A stretch of 64,000 nucleotides of DNA from JANPBY01 sp963851405. GTDB lineage: Bacteria > Actinomycetota > Actinomycetes > DATJPE01. Shown here piece after piece: positions 32,410-39,566 of the stretch; within the stretch, counting starts at the first letter, position 1, and every line of letters begins with the position of its first letter. The stretch covers positions 62,001 through 126,000 of the forward strand of contig CAWKPB010000001.1 in the NCBI GenBank assembly GCA_963851405.1, given 5' to 3'. The notes beneath the pieces were generated by a model. It was not told the DNA's origin, ran no database searches, and was given only the letters and a program-made list of their open reading frames with translations. The position numbers were made by a program, and so were the translations under genes.

Positions 32410-32877
32410 TCAGCCTTCCTTCTCTGGTCCGGCCGCGTGTCCGCCCGTTGAGCCGAAGCCACCGTCGGCTCGCGCGGAACCAGGCAGCCGTTCAACTTCG
32501 TGAAACCGAGCATGCTCCACCCGCTGGACGACCAACTGTGCCACCCGATCCCCCCGCTTAAGAACAACTGCCTGCCGTGGGTCGAGGTTGATCACCGACA
32601 CCTGAATTTCTCCACGGTAGCCAGCATCCACGGTGCCTGGGGCGTTCACCAGGCTGACCCCGTGCCGTACGGCCAGCCCTGACCGCGGGTGGACGAACGC
32701 GGCGAAGCCCGTGGGAAGGGCGATCGACAGACCGGTGGGGAGAAGAGCCCGCTCCCCCGGCTCCAGCACCGCATCAACGGTAGTGAACAGATCGACACCG
32801 GCATCGCCTGGTCGCGCATAGGACGGCAGAGGCAGTCCGGTATCCAGACGAACCACCAAGACGTCAACGTCACTCAC
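32410..32877 (-). CDS. dut: deoxyuridine 5'-triphosphate nucleotidohydrolase
   Basis: 155 residues, the normal length of a trimeric dUTPase, which hydrolyses dUTP to dUMP and keeps uracil out of DNA. All five motifs are visible: PGDAGVDL (1), HPRSGLAVRHG (2), NAPGTVDAGYRGEI (3), RGDRVAQLVVQ (4) and the flexible tail ARADGGFGSTGG (5). The GTG at 32877 overlaps the thioesterase stop by 4 bases, giving the order thioesterase-dut-DUF3710. The frame extends upstream over the thioesterase gene without protein character. Confidence 0.96.
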   Translation of the reverse strand: MSDVDVLVVRLDTGLPLPSYARPGDAGVDLFTTVDAVLEPGERALLPTGLSIALPTGFAAFVHPRSGLAVRHGVSLVNAPGTVDAGYRGEIQVSVINLDPRQAVVLKRGDRVAQLVVQRVEHARFHEVERLPGSARADGGFGSTGGHAAGPEKEG

Positions 32878-33455
32878 GGATTGACCTCGAAGGATCGGAC
32901 GACGGACCGATCCCGGTCGGCATGGACGGCTGCGTCGACGTCTTCTTGGCGGCCGTGGGTCCGGAAATGCTCGAGAGTGACTTCGATGAACAGCGCCGCG
33001 GCCTCGACAGCGATCGGGCCGTCCCAGGCATTCAAACGGCCGGTGGCCGCCGTCCACTTCTTTCGCCCTTCAACCCCCGTGATCCACGCTTCGATATGCA
33101 GCGTTGACCCCACGGGAACGGGGCGTCGGAAGTCGGTCTCCAGCCGCGCCGTGACGGCCGGGGTTCGCGTCAGCCAGTTGAGCGCCCCCAACGACTCGTC
33201 GAAGGCCGTCGACAACAGCCCGCCGTGGGCGAGACCTGGCGCTCCTTGATGGTCGTCGGTCACGGTGAATGTGGACCGCAGCGACAGCCCCTCACCTGCA
33301 ATCACGTCCAGATGTAGACCGGTGGGATGCTCCGGACCGCACCCGAAGCACCGGATGTAGTGGGGCGCCACGGGAGCCCCGGGGGCAGGGGCCGCGGGGT
33401 GCCTGGCGGGGATGTTCGCCCCGGGCGGCGGCGTCGTCGGAAGCGCGGTGTTCAT
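32874..33455 (-). CDS. PaaI/hotdog-fold thioesterase
   Basis: 193 residues. A Pro/Ala-rich N-terminus (1-30) leads to HYIRCFGCGPEHPTGLHLDV, a cysteine-rich opening typical of one thioesterase subgroup, and then a hotdog fold: GAPGLAHGGLLSTAFDESLGALNWL (the HGG motif that binds CoA), VTARLETDFRRPVPVGSTLHIEAWI and VEAAALFIEVTLEHF. It should hydrolyse acyl-CoA thioesters; substrate unknown. The ATG has TAGGGT 8 bases upstream. First gene of the thioesterase-dut-DUF3710 run. Confidence 0.88.
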   Translation of the reverse strand: MNTALPTTPPPGANIPARHPAAPAPGAPVAPHYIRCFGCGPEHPTGLHLDVIAGEGLSLRSTFTVTDDHQGAPGLAHGGLLSTAFDESLGALNWLTRTPAVTARLETDFRRPVPVGSTLHIEAWITGVEGRKKWTAATGRLNAWDGPIAVEAAALFIEVTLEHFRTHGRQEDVDAAVHADRDRSVVRSFEVNP

Positions 33456-33463
33456 CGGGTCCG

Positions 33464-33469
33464 ACCCTA
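33464..33469 (-). promoter_or_regulatory. -10 box TAGGGT, leaderless thioesterase gene
   Basis: On the minus strand TAGGGT lies 8 bases before the ATG at 33455; identical box and spacing to the small membrane gene at 56928. Confidence 0.5.
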
Positions 33470-33507
33470 CTGCGGAGGTGACCCAGACTCCCTGCCACCC
33501 TTGGCTG

Positions 33508-34035
33508 GTGAATCCCTCAGCCCGTCGCGGATCCGGCGACGACACACAGCCCCCGGAACACCGATACCGAGAGACGCTGACGGCGCCGTGGTGGATCTGG
33601 GTCACCTGTTTGCTCTTGGTGGCCGTCCTGGCCCTCGCGCTGGGCGTTCCCCTTGGATCATGGCTCGGTTTCGGCACCCTGGTGGTCGGCGGGACAGCCG
33701 TGAGCCTCGGCCTACGAGCGGCAGCGGGTCACGTGGCCGTAGACGGGCAGTCGTTGGTTGCGGGCCCGGCCCGACTCCCGCTGGCCGATGCCGGAGCTGT
33801 TGTGGCCTTGGACGCTGAGGCCGCCCGCCAACTGCGCGGACCGGGCGCGGATGGCCGCGCCTATCTCTACCTCCGCGGTTGGATACCGACCGCGGTTCGA
33901 GTCGATGTCGTCGACCCGTTCGATCCTGCCCCGTACTGGTACGTCTCCACGCGTTGGCCCGCCGAACTAGCCGCGGCCATCGAGGCGTCGCGAGACGAAC
34001 TCAATCCCCGAGGAAACGTCTCGTCTGGCGGTTGA
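33508..34035 (+). CDS. DUF3093 membrane protein
   Basis: 175 residues. The DUF3093 pattern is YRETLTAPWWIWVTCLLLVAVLALALGVPLGSWLGF (two close transmembrane helices), then a soluble C-terminal half with RLPLADAGAVVALDAEAARQLRGPGADGRAYLYLRGW and WYVSTRWPAELAAAIEA. This family accompanies dut and DUF4193 genes in actinobacteria and has no known role. The start is uncertain: GTG 33508 gives a sensible N-terminus; GTG 33478 would add ten residues but would leave only 22 bases to the divergent thioesterase gene. The 3' end overlaps the DUF4235 gene by 35 bases tail to tail. Confidence 0.82.
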   Translation: MNPSARRGSGDDTQPPEHRYRETLTAPWWIWVTCLLLVAVLALALGVPLGSWLGFGTLVVGGTAVSLGLRAAAGHVAVDGQSLVAGPARLPLADAGAVVALDAEAARQLRGPGADGRAYLYLRGWIPTAVRVDVVDPFDPAPYWYVSTRWPAELAAAIEASRDELNPRGNVSSGG

Positions 34036-34246
34036 TCAGCATCCGAATCACGCCGGCGGTCGCGCCACTGAGCAGAGCAAACGCGATGGCTGGCTTCAGG
34101 TCGTGCCCGGGATCATCTACCTGGTCGGGTGACTCCTTGCCCGTCGTCGCGGTCCAGACGACGTCCGTGATCCGCCGCGCAACTCCCGCCGCGACCATCG
34201 CCGTGACCATGAAGACCAGGGTGTTGCCCTTGCGTCCCTCGCTCAT
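34001..34246 (-). CDS. DUF4235 small membrane protein
   Basis: 81 residues with two hydrophobic helices (FMVTAMVAAGVARRITDVVW and KPAIAFALLSGATAGVIRMLI) joined by a short polar loop with TGKESPDQVDDPG. This is the DUF4235 layout, widespread in actinobacteria and of unknown function. The 3' end overlaps the oppositely oriented DUF3093 gene by 35 bases. It is followed upstream, on the same strand, by the helical gene at 34265. Confidence 0.85.
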   Translation of the reverse strand: MSEGRKGNTLVFMVTAMVAAGVARRITDVVWTATTGKESPDQVDDPGHDLKPAIAFALLSGATAGVIRMLINRQTRRFLGD

Positions 34247-34264
34247 CCGCGCACCTCCGGGGGT

Positions 34265-35188
34265 TCAGTGGCTGCGCACACTACCGGCCGGCCCGGACCC
34301 GGCCGAGAGCACGCCGTGAACCATGCGGCCACCCAGCCCCCCGGTGAGTGGGCGCCCTCGACGCAAATCGATGCGCAGAGCGTCCGAGAGACCGCGTGTG
34401 GTGCGCTGGTTGACGAAGCCGCCGTAGACCGCCCCCAGCATCATGGGAGCGATGGTGCCGATATTGCGGCCGACGGTGACCAGCAAACGGCGTTGGACCC
34501 GTTGCCTGGCGACCAATCCGAGCCCGGCTGGAATCACGGTCGGATCCAGGCTGCTGACGCCGCGGCGGTTGGCCCATGCCGAGGCATAGGCGAGGCCGCG
34601 CTGCGTCGAGGTGCCGCGAACGGGTACTCCGTACACCTCGTGCAACTCACCGACCAGCTTGATCTCGATCGCCGCCACGGCCAACGACTCGATCGCGAGC
34701 TGCAAGGGAACGGTGACGAGGGTGACTGGCGCGATCCACTTGACCGCAGACAGTGCGCCGCCAGCCATGCCGACGCCCGCCGTAGCGCGCACAGCGTTGC
34801 GCACCAGCGCGTCGGCTAGTTCCTCACCCGTCCGGCCACCGTGATGACCCTGCAAGGTCGCGGCGTCGCGTACGGGCAGGTGAGGCGCAGCGGCGATCAA
34901 TTGATCCGACAGCCAACGGCCTGTGGTGATCGCGCCTGCCCCCGCGGTTCGGGCCGACCGGAGCAGGACGCCAGCCACTTGGGCCCACGCCACGGCAGCG
35001 GACTCATCCGGGCCGCCTGGGACGCCGTCCTCTGCAGACTCCGCGAACCGGCCGAGCAGGGCGCCTAGGGCGCTGTCGTCGTCACTCGTCCATGGAAGCT
35101 CGGGATCGACCTCCGCGCCGGGAGGCCTGCTGGCCAGACTCGACGGCCGCCACCCGCTCTTGCGGGTGATCTTGCTCCGTAGCGGCAT
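34265..35188 (-). CDS. EcsC-like hypothetical protein
   Basis: 307 residues. An acidic N-terminal third (SDDDSALGALLGRFAESAEDG) is followed by an Ala/Gly-rich region with several weakly hydrophobic helices: AGVGMAGGALSAVKWIAPVTLVTVPLQLAIESLAVAAIEIKLVGELHEVYGVP, and later RLLVTVGRNIGTIAPMMLGAVYGGFVNQRTTRGL. The LAIESLAVAAIEIKLVGELHEVYG block is reminiscent of EcsC-family proteins; the role is unknown. Start choice: ATG 35188 has CACAAT 7 bases upstream, whereas ATG 35197 lies inside that box. Confidence 0.78.
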   Translation of the reverse strand: MPLRSKITRKSGWRPSSLASRPPGAEVDPELPWTSDDDSALGALLGRFAESAEDGVPGGPDESAAVAWAQVAGVLLRSARTAGAGAITTGRWLSDQLIAAAPHLPVRDAATLQGHHGGRTGEELADALVRNAVRATAGVGMAGGALSAVKWIAPVTLVTVPLQLAIESLAVAAIEIKLVGELHEVYGVPVRGTSTQRGLAYASAWANRRGVSSLDPTVIPAGLGLVARQRVQRRLLVTVGRNIGTIAPMMLGAVYGGFVNQRTTRGLSDALRIDLRRGRPLTGGLGGRMVHGVLSAGSGPAGSVRSH

Positions 35189-35195
35189 GCGTTGC

Positions 35196-35201
35196 ATTGT
35201 G
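35196..35201 (-). promoter_or_regulatory. -10 box CACAAT, leaderless EcsC-like gene
   Basis: On the minus strand CACAAT lies 7 bases before the ATG at 35188, in the 36-base gap after the DUF4193 gene. Confidence 0.45.
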
Positions 35202-35224
35202 CCTGAGAACGATGAAGTCGCAGA

Positions 35225-35524
35225 TCAGGCTGCACACTCACGGCAAACCAGCTGCCCCTTTTTCGCGCTCGCCAGTTGGCTGCGGTGGTGAACGAGAAAG
35301 CATCGCGAGCAGGTGAACTCATCGGACTGACGAGGAAGGACCCGAACGGTGAGCTCCTCGTTGGACAGATCGGCTCCGGGAAGCTCGAGGCTTTCGGCCA
35401 ACTCAGTCTCGTCAACGTCCACGGCGCCAGAACTCGCATCGGCACGTCGAGCCTTCAGCTCTTCGATGCTGTCTTCGCTGAGCTCGTCGTCGGTCTTGCG
35501 CGGAGTGTCGTAGTCGGTCGCCAC
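35225..35524 (-). CDS. DUF4193 zinc-ribbon-like protein
   Basis: 99 residues. An acidic, charged N-terminal two thirds (TDDELSEDSIEELKARR, DVDETELAESLELPGADLSNEELTVRVLP) leads to a C-terminal zinc ribbon: FTCSRCFLVHHRSQL and LVCRECA give two CxxC pairs. This is DUF4193, a near-universal actinobacterial small protein, likely a nucleic-acid or protein-binding adaptor; the function has not been settled. GTG start with GAGGA upstream. It reads away from the gamma-carbonic-anhydrase-like gene. Confidence 0.92.
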   Translation of the reverse strand: MATDYDTPRKTDDELSEDSIEELKARRADASSGAVDVDETELAESLELPGADLSNEELTVRVLPRQSDEFTCSRCFLVHHRSQLASAKKGQLVCRECAA

Positions 35525-35844
35525 CGGTCCTCAGGCCTTTCGCTTCATGTCGCGGCTTGTGTTGATGCGATGAACGGATGCTTTTCGTTCGGTCTCGTAG
35601 TGGTCTTCGGTCCCTCGTTGCCGATCAACACCGGAGTGGTCCCACATATGCCGTCCCGGGACCGGGATTGTGCCCTACTCCGAGCCAAACGTCGCCTCGA
35701 AGCGCCCAATGGACCCCCTTCAGCATGGAATTCATAGGAGACACACATCACATGAAGCCCCCGAAGGACCCAATTGTGCGATCGCCCGCACCCCATAGAC
35801 GCGCCGGACCCACCGGTGGTTGCCTGGCGCGAGACAATCCCTGG
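35525..35844. other. 320-base divergent intergenic region
   Basis: No gene is visible other than a possible N-terminal extension of the gene at 35845: ATGs at 35725 and 35752 are in frame with it, and AGGAG precedes the second by 12 bases. The added peptide (MKPPKDPIVRSPAPHRRAGP) does not look conserved. The region must hold promoters for the DUF4193 gene and the next gene; GACAAT at 35833-35838 is the best box. Nothing else stands out. Confidence 0.4.
35833..35838 (+). promoter_or_regulatory. -10 box GACAAT, leaderless gamma-CA-like gene
   Basis: GACAAT lies 6 bases before the ATG at 35845. Confidence 0.5.
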
Positions 35845-36363
35845 ATGGCCATCTACGCACTCGAGGACCAGACACCCGAGATCCACCCGGACGCCTGGGT
35901 GCACCCTGACGCCGTCGTCATCGGCCGCGTGTTTGTCGGTGCCGGCTCGACCATCTGGCCGACCGCCGTCTTGCGTGGCGACCACGGCTCGATCACGGTC
36001 GGGGATCGGACCTCTATTCAAGATGGCACCGTCGTCCACTGCACAGCGACGTACCCCACGGTGATCGGGTCCCGCTGCGTCGTGGGCCACCGGGTCCACC
36101 TCGAGGGATGCACCGTCGAGGACGACACGCTGATCGGCTCCGGGTCTGTGCTCCTGCACGGAGTCGTCGTTCGGTCCGGGGCCCTCATCGGAGCAGGCGC
36201 GGTGGTATCCCCTGGTACCGAAGTGCCGTCCCAGGCCATGGCGCTCGGCGTACCAGCCAGATGGCGACCGGACGCAGTCAAACCTGGAGCGTTTGCCGAC
36301 ACCGTGCGGTTGTACGTCGAGACCGGTCAGCGACACCGAGAGGGGCTGCGCCGCCTGGATTAG
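35845..36363 (+). CDS. gamma-carbonic-anhydrase-like left-handed beta-helix protein
   Basis: 172 residues built of hexapeptide repeats (IHPDAWVHPDAVVIGRVFVGAGSTIWPTAVLRGDHGSITVG), the trimeric beta-helix fold of gamma-class carbonic anhydrases such as YrdA/CaiE. Two of the three zinc histidines are recognisable (VVHCT and VVGHRV), but the third, normally in LHGC, is Glu in HLEGC, so zinc binding and anhydrase activity are uncertain. A short C-terminal helix ends the chain. The ATG at 35845 has the GACAAT box; earlier in-frame ATGs (35725, 35752) are possible. It converges on suhB. Confidence 0.85.
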   Translation: MAIYALEDQTPEIHPDAWVHPDAVVIGRVFVGAGSTIWPTAVLRGDHGSITVGDRTSIQDGTVVHCTATYPTVIGSRCVVGHRVHLEGCTVEDDTLIGSGSVLLHGVVVRSGALIGAGAVVSPGTEVPSQAMALGVPARWRPDAVKPGAFADTVRLYVETGQRHREGLRRLD

Positions 36364-36387
36364 GAGGGCGAACGGCCCGCGCACGAC

Positions 36388-37224
36388 TCAGCGGACCTCC
36401 GCGGCCAACGGGTTTTCGTCCGCACCCACCCGGACCAGCAGTTCATGTAACTCCTGCCAGACGCCGGGCGCAGCCGCCACGAACAGCGTGTGGTCCGGTG
36501 GACGGCCCCGCAGCCCGCCGACGACGGCGCCCGCTTCGCTGGCGATCAGGCCACCAGCAGCGCCGTCCCAGGCCGCCAGTCCCTGCTCGGCGAAAGCGTC
36601 GAGCCGGCCGGACCCGACGCGGCAGAGGTCCAGCGCCGCAGACCCGATCCGACGGATGTCTCGCACGACCGGGAGAACTTCGGATACCCAGCGCGCCTGA
36701 ACCCGTCGACGACGCGCGTCATAGCCGAATCCGGTGCCCAATAGGGCCTGGCCGAGCCCGGCACACGCGGACACGGTGATGGGCTGCCCGTCCAGAAAGG
36801 CACCACCGCTGCGTACCGCCCAGAAGGTCTCCCCGTAGACCGGCGCATGGACGACACCGACCATGGAACCGCGGTGATCCTCGACAGCTAGCGAGACCGC
36901 CCAGTCCGGCAGGCGATACAGGTAGTTCACGGTGCCGTCCAGCGGGTCCATGACCCAGCGGAGCCCGGACCGTCCAGCCTTTGAGGTCCCCTCCTCTCCG
37001 AGCAGGCCATCGTCCGGTCTCACGGCCTGCAAGCGCTCGACGATCAACGCCTCGGCCGCCAGATCGGCCTCGGTCACCACATCGGTCGGCGTTGATTTGG
37101 TGCTGAACCCCAGCGCCCCTGCCCGCCGGTCCAACAGCAGCTGCCCGGCTTCCCGCGCGACCGCAAGGGCTAGCTCCAGCAGCGCTCCGATGTCGGCGTC
37201 GGGAAGGGGATCCGCCGCCGTCAT
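36388..37224 (-). CDS. suhB: inositol monophosphatase family protein
   Basis: 278 residues. Mg-dependent phosphatase of the IMPase/FBPase family, acting on inositol 1-phosphate or related sugar phosphates. Motif 1 is LLGEEG, motif 2 WVMDPLDGTVNYLYRLP, and motif 3 WDGAAGGLIASEAGA; all metal-binding acids are present. Asn-Tyr replaces the usual Asn-Phe after DGT. The ATG overlaps the ferrochelatase stop by 4 bases, so both are in one operon. Inositol is needed for phosphatidylinositol and mycothiol in actinomycetes, a plausible role. Confidence 0.9.
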   Translation of the reverse strand: MTAADPLPDADIGALLELALAVAREAGQLLLDRRAGALGFSTKSTPTDVVTEADLAAEALIVERLQAVRPDDGLLGEEGTSKAGRSGLRWVMDPLDGTVNYLYRLPDWAVSLAVEDHRGSMVGVVHAPVYGETFWAVRSGGAFLDGQPITVSACAGLGQALLGTGFGYDARRRRVQARWVSEVLPVVRDIRRIGSAALDLCRVGSGRLDAFAEQGLAAWDGAAGGLIASEAGAVVGGLRGRPPDHTLFVAAAPGVWQELHELLVRVGADENPLAAEVR

Positions 37225-38333
37225 GAGTACTCGGAAACTGCGGGTACGGGACCGCGAGGGTTGAGGCAGCAGCCCTTCGCGCACGTGTCCCAGGTGGGAC
37301 CGAGGGTCGACAACGCGCGCCGAGGGGCGCCGATGGTCCGTTCCTCGACCAGTTCCCGAACCATCGAGACGAACCGCGCCTCGATTCCCGGCGTCGCGGC
37401 CCGACTCAGCACGAGGCCAAGCCGATGCGCTCGTGCGGCCGCCTCCTCATCTAGGTCCCACAGCACCTCAACGTGGTCGGACACGAAGCCCACGGGAACG
37501 ATCACGGCACCTTCCACCCCCGAGGCAGCCAGGAGCTCGATGTGGTCGCCGACGTCGGGCTCGAGCCACGGCTGACTCGGACTTCCGGAGCGGGATTGAT
37601 AGACCAGATCCCAGGCTCGATCCGGCACGCCGGTGCGCTGCGCCACACCGGCGCTCACCAACGCAGCAGCCGCGCGGTGCTGAGCGACATAGGCGCCACC
37701 CACCGGACCGCTCGTCTCGGCCTGCGAGAGGGGAATCGAGTGAGTGGTGAAGACGAGCGGGGCCTCGCGTTGCATCGACTGCGGAAGGCCTTCCAGTGCG
37801 GTGACCGCCGCATCGATGAATGGCTCGATGAAACCGGGGTGGTCGAAGTAGGTCCGGAGTTTGACGAACTCGGGGCCTGTGTCTTGCGTCGACACCCGCG
37901 CGGCAGCCGCCGCGAGGTTCTCCCGATACTGACGACACCCCGAGTACGACGAATAGGCCGACGTCACGAAGCACAACACCCGGCGGGCGCCGAAAGCCAC
38001 CAGGTCCTCGATGGCCTCGTCCAGGTAGGGAGCCCAGTTCCGGTTGCCCCAGAACACGGGCATCTCGATGCCATGGGCGGCCAGATCCGCGCGAATCGCC
38101 GCCACCAGCGCTCGGTTCTGCGCATTGATCGGGCTGACGCCACCGAAGTGCGCGTAGTGCGCGCCTACCTCGAGGAGGCGTTCCCGGGGGATGTTGCGGC
38201 CCCGCGTCACATTCTCGAGGAAGGGAAGCACGTCTGCTGGCCCCTCGGGGCCACCGAAGGAGACCACGAGCAGCGCGTCGAAAACACCCTCCTCGGGTGC
38301 GGCATCAGGGCACACGCTGTGATCCTCTCGCAC
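37221..38333 (-). CDS. hemH: ferrochelatase, coproporphyrin type with [2Fe-2S] cysteines
   Basis: 370 residues. Inserts iron into coproporphyrin III (actinobacterial CpfC), feeding HemQ. The core includes DALLVVSFGGPEGPADVLPFLENVTRGR, VFWGNRNWAPYLDEAI, the catalytic His region LVFTTHSIPLSQAETSGPVGG and VYQSRSGSPSQPWLEPDV. Cys133 (YSGCRQY) together with Cys351, Cys355 and Cys356 (DTCAKGCC) matches the four cysteines that bind [2Fe-2S] in mycobacterial ferrochelatase. The GTG at 38333 gives a short N-terminus; a longer frame to 38489 overlaps the divergent MFS gene. Operon with suhB. Confidence 0.93.
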   Translation of the reverse strand: MREDHSVCPDAAPEEGVFDALLVVSFGGPEGPADVLPFLENVTRGRNIPRERLLEVGAHYAHFGGVSPINAQNRALVAAIRADLAAHGIEMPVFWGNRNWAPYLDEAIEDLVAFGARRVLCFVTSAYSSYSGCRQYRENLAAAAARVSTQDTGPEFVKLRTYFDHPGFIEPFIDAAVTALEGLPQSMQREAPLVFTTHSIPLSQAETSGPVGGAYVAQHRAAAALVSAGVAQRTGVPDRAWDLVYQSRSGSPSQPWLEPDVGDHIELLAASGVEGAVIVPVGFVSDHVEVLWDLDEEAAARAHRLGLVLSRAATPGIEARFVSMVRELVEERTIGAPRRALSTLGPTWDTCAKGCCLNPRGPVPAVSEYS

Positions 38334-38354
38334 GAGGAACCATCGCGCCGCCTC

Positions 38355-38360
38355 TAGATT
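38355..38360 (+). promoter_or_regulatory. -10 box TAGATT, leaderless MFS gene
   Basis: TAGATT lies 6 bases before the GTG at 38367, only 22 bases from the divergent hemH start; identical box and spacing to the VOC gene at 43296. Confidence 0.6.
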
Positions 38361-38366
38361 GGGCCG

Positions 38367-39566
38367 GTGCCAAACCCCTACGCCGCGATCTTCCGTCACC
38401 CCGGATCTGTCGCGTTCACCTCCACCGGGTTTGTCGCTCGCCTGCCGATGTCGATGATCGGGATCGGGATTGTCCTGGTGGTCGTCCAAGCCACCGGCTC
38501 GTACGCCCTGGCCGGGGCCGTTGCTGCCCTGTCCGGAATCGCCTTCGCCTTGATCGGCCCGCAGACCTCACGACTGGTGGATCGATATGGGCAGCGGCGC
38601 GTCAGCGCGCCGCAAGCCGTGTTGTGCGCCGCGGGAATCGTGGCCGTCGTCGCTCTAGCCGCGGCGGGGGCGCCCTCGTGGACGCTGTTCGTGGCTGCCC
38701 TCGTGGTCGGGACCGAGCCGGTCATCGGCTCGCTCGTGCGATCACGGTGGTCCGCGCTGATCGGGACTGGACCGGAACTCCGCACCGCATTCTCGTGGGA
38801 GTCGGTCCTCGACGAAGTCGTCTACGTGATCGGCCCACCCGCCGTCACGCTGGCCGCGGTGCACTTCGGCCCGGACCCTGCGCTCCTGGGCGTGGCCAGT
38901 ATCGGGTTGATCGGCACCTTGTTGTTCGTGAGTCAGCGGCGGACCGAGCCGCAGCCGACACCGCGGGCCGCGGTGAACAGCGGATCCGCCCTGAAACAGC
39001 CGTGGCTGCAGGTCCTGACGGTGATTCTCTTCTTCCTCGGCGGCATCTTCGGGTGCGTCGAGGTGGTCAGCATTGCGGTCGCCGATGAGCTCGGCCGACT
39101 GTCCGCCGCCGGAGTGATCCTGGCGCTTTACGCATTCGGGAGCCTGATCGCCGGGGTGACGTACGGCTGGCGGCACCCGGCGATGCCGCTGCGGCGCCAA
39201 ATGCTGATCGGCGCCCTTGGTATGGCCGCTCTGACCCCATTGTTCTTCCTTGCCGCCGGATCGTTGGTGATCCTTGGCCTCACCGCCGTTCTGTGTGGTC
39301 TCGCCATCTCCCCCACACTGATCGTCGGCTTCGCCCTGGTCGAGGAGTTGGCACCCACGGACCGACTGACCGAATCGCTGTCGTGGCTAACCACGGGCAT
39401 CGCCTTGGGAGTCGCTCTCAGTGCCGCTCTGTCTGGATGGGTCATTGACGAAGTTGGCGCCCGGCCGGCCTATCTCGTGGCTGCCGCGTGCGGCCTGGTC
39501 ACTGGGGCGGTCGCCCTGCTTGGTTGGCGGCTGCTCGTGGCGACACCAGAGAGGGAGATCGCATGA
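38367..39566 (+). CDS. MFS transporter
   Basis: 399 residues, 12 predicted transmembrane helices in two halves, with IGPQTSRLVDRYGQRR as the loop 2-3 motif of the major facilitator superfamily. The central loop (SQRRTEPQPTPRAAVNSGSALKQPW) is short. It is probably an exporter; no substrate can be named. Its TGA overlaps the next gene's ATG by 4 bases, linking it to the sugar-lactone oxidase gene, so the pair may import a substrate or export a product of that enzyme. Confidence 0.87.
   Translation: MPNPYAAIFRHPGSVAFTSTGFVARLPMSMIGIGIVLVVVQATGSYALAGAVAALSGIAFALIGPQTSRLVDRYGQRRVSAPQAVLCAAGIVAVVALAAAGAPSWTLFVAALVVGTEPVIGSLVRSRWSALIGTGPELRTAFSWESVLDEVVYVIGPPAVTLAAVHFGPDPALLGVASIGLIGTLLFVSQRRTEPQPTPRAAVNSGSALKQPWLQVLTVILFFLGGIFGCVEVVSIAVADELGRLSAAGVILALYAFGSLIAGVTYGWRHPAMPLRRQMLIGALGMAALTPLFFLAAGSLVILGLTAVLCGLAISPTLIVGFALVEELAPTDRLTESLSWLTTGIALGVALSAALSGWVIDEVGARPAYLVAAACGLVTGAVALLGWRLLVATPEREIA

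Noticed and set aside
35545..36384. 280-codon open frame on the minus strand over the gamma-CA-like gene
   Set aside because: The plus-strand hexapeptide repeats are unmistakable; the antisense frame is a shadow.
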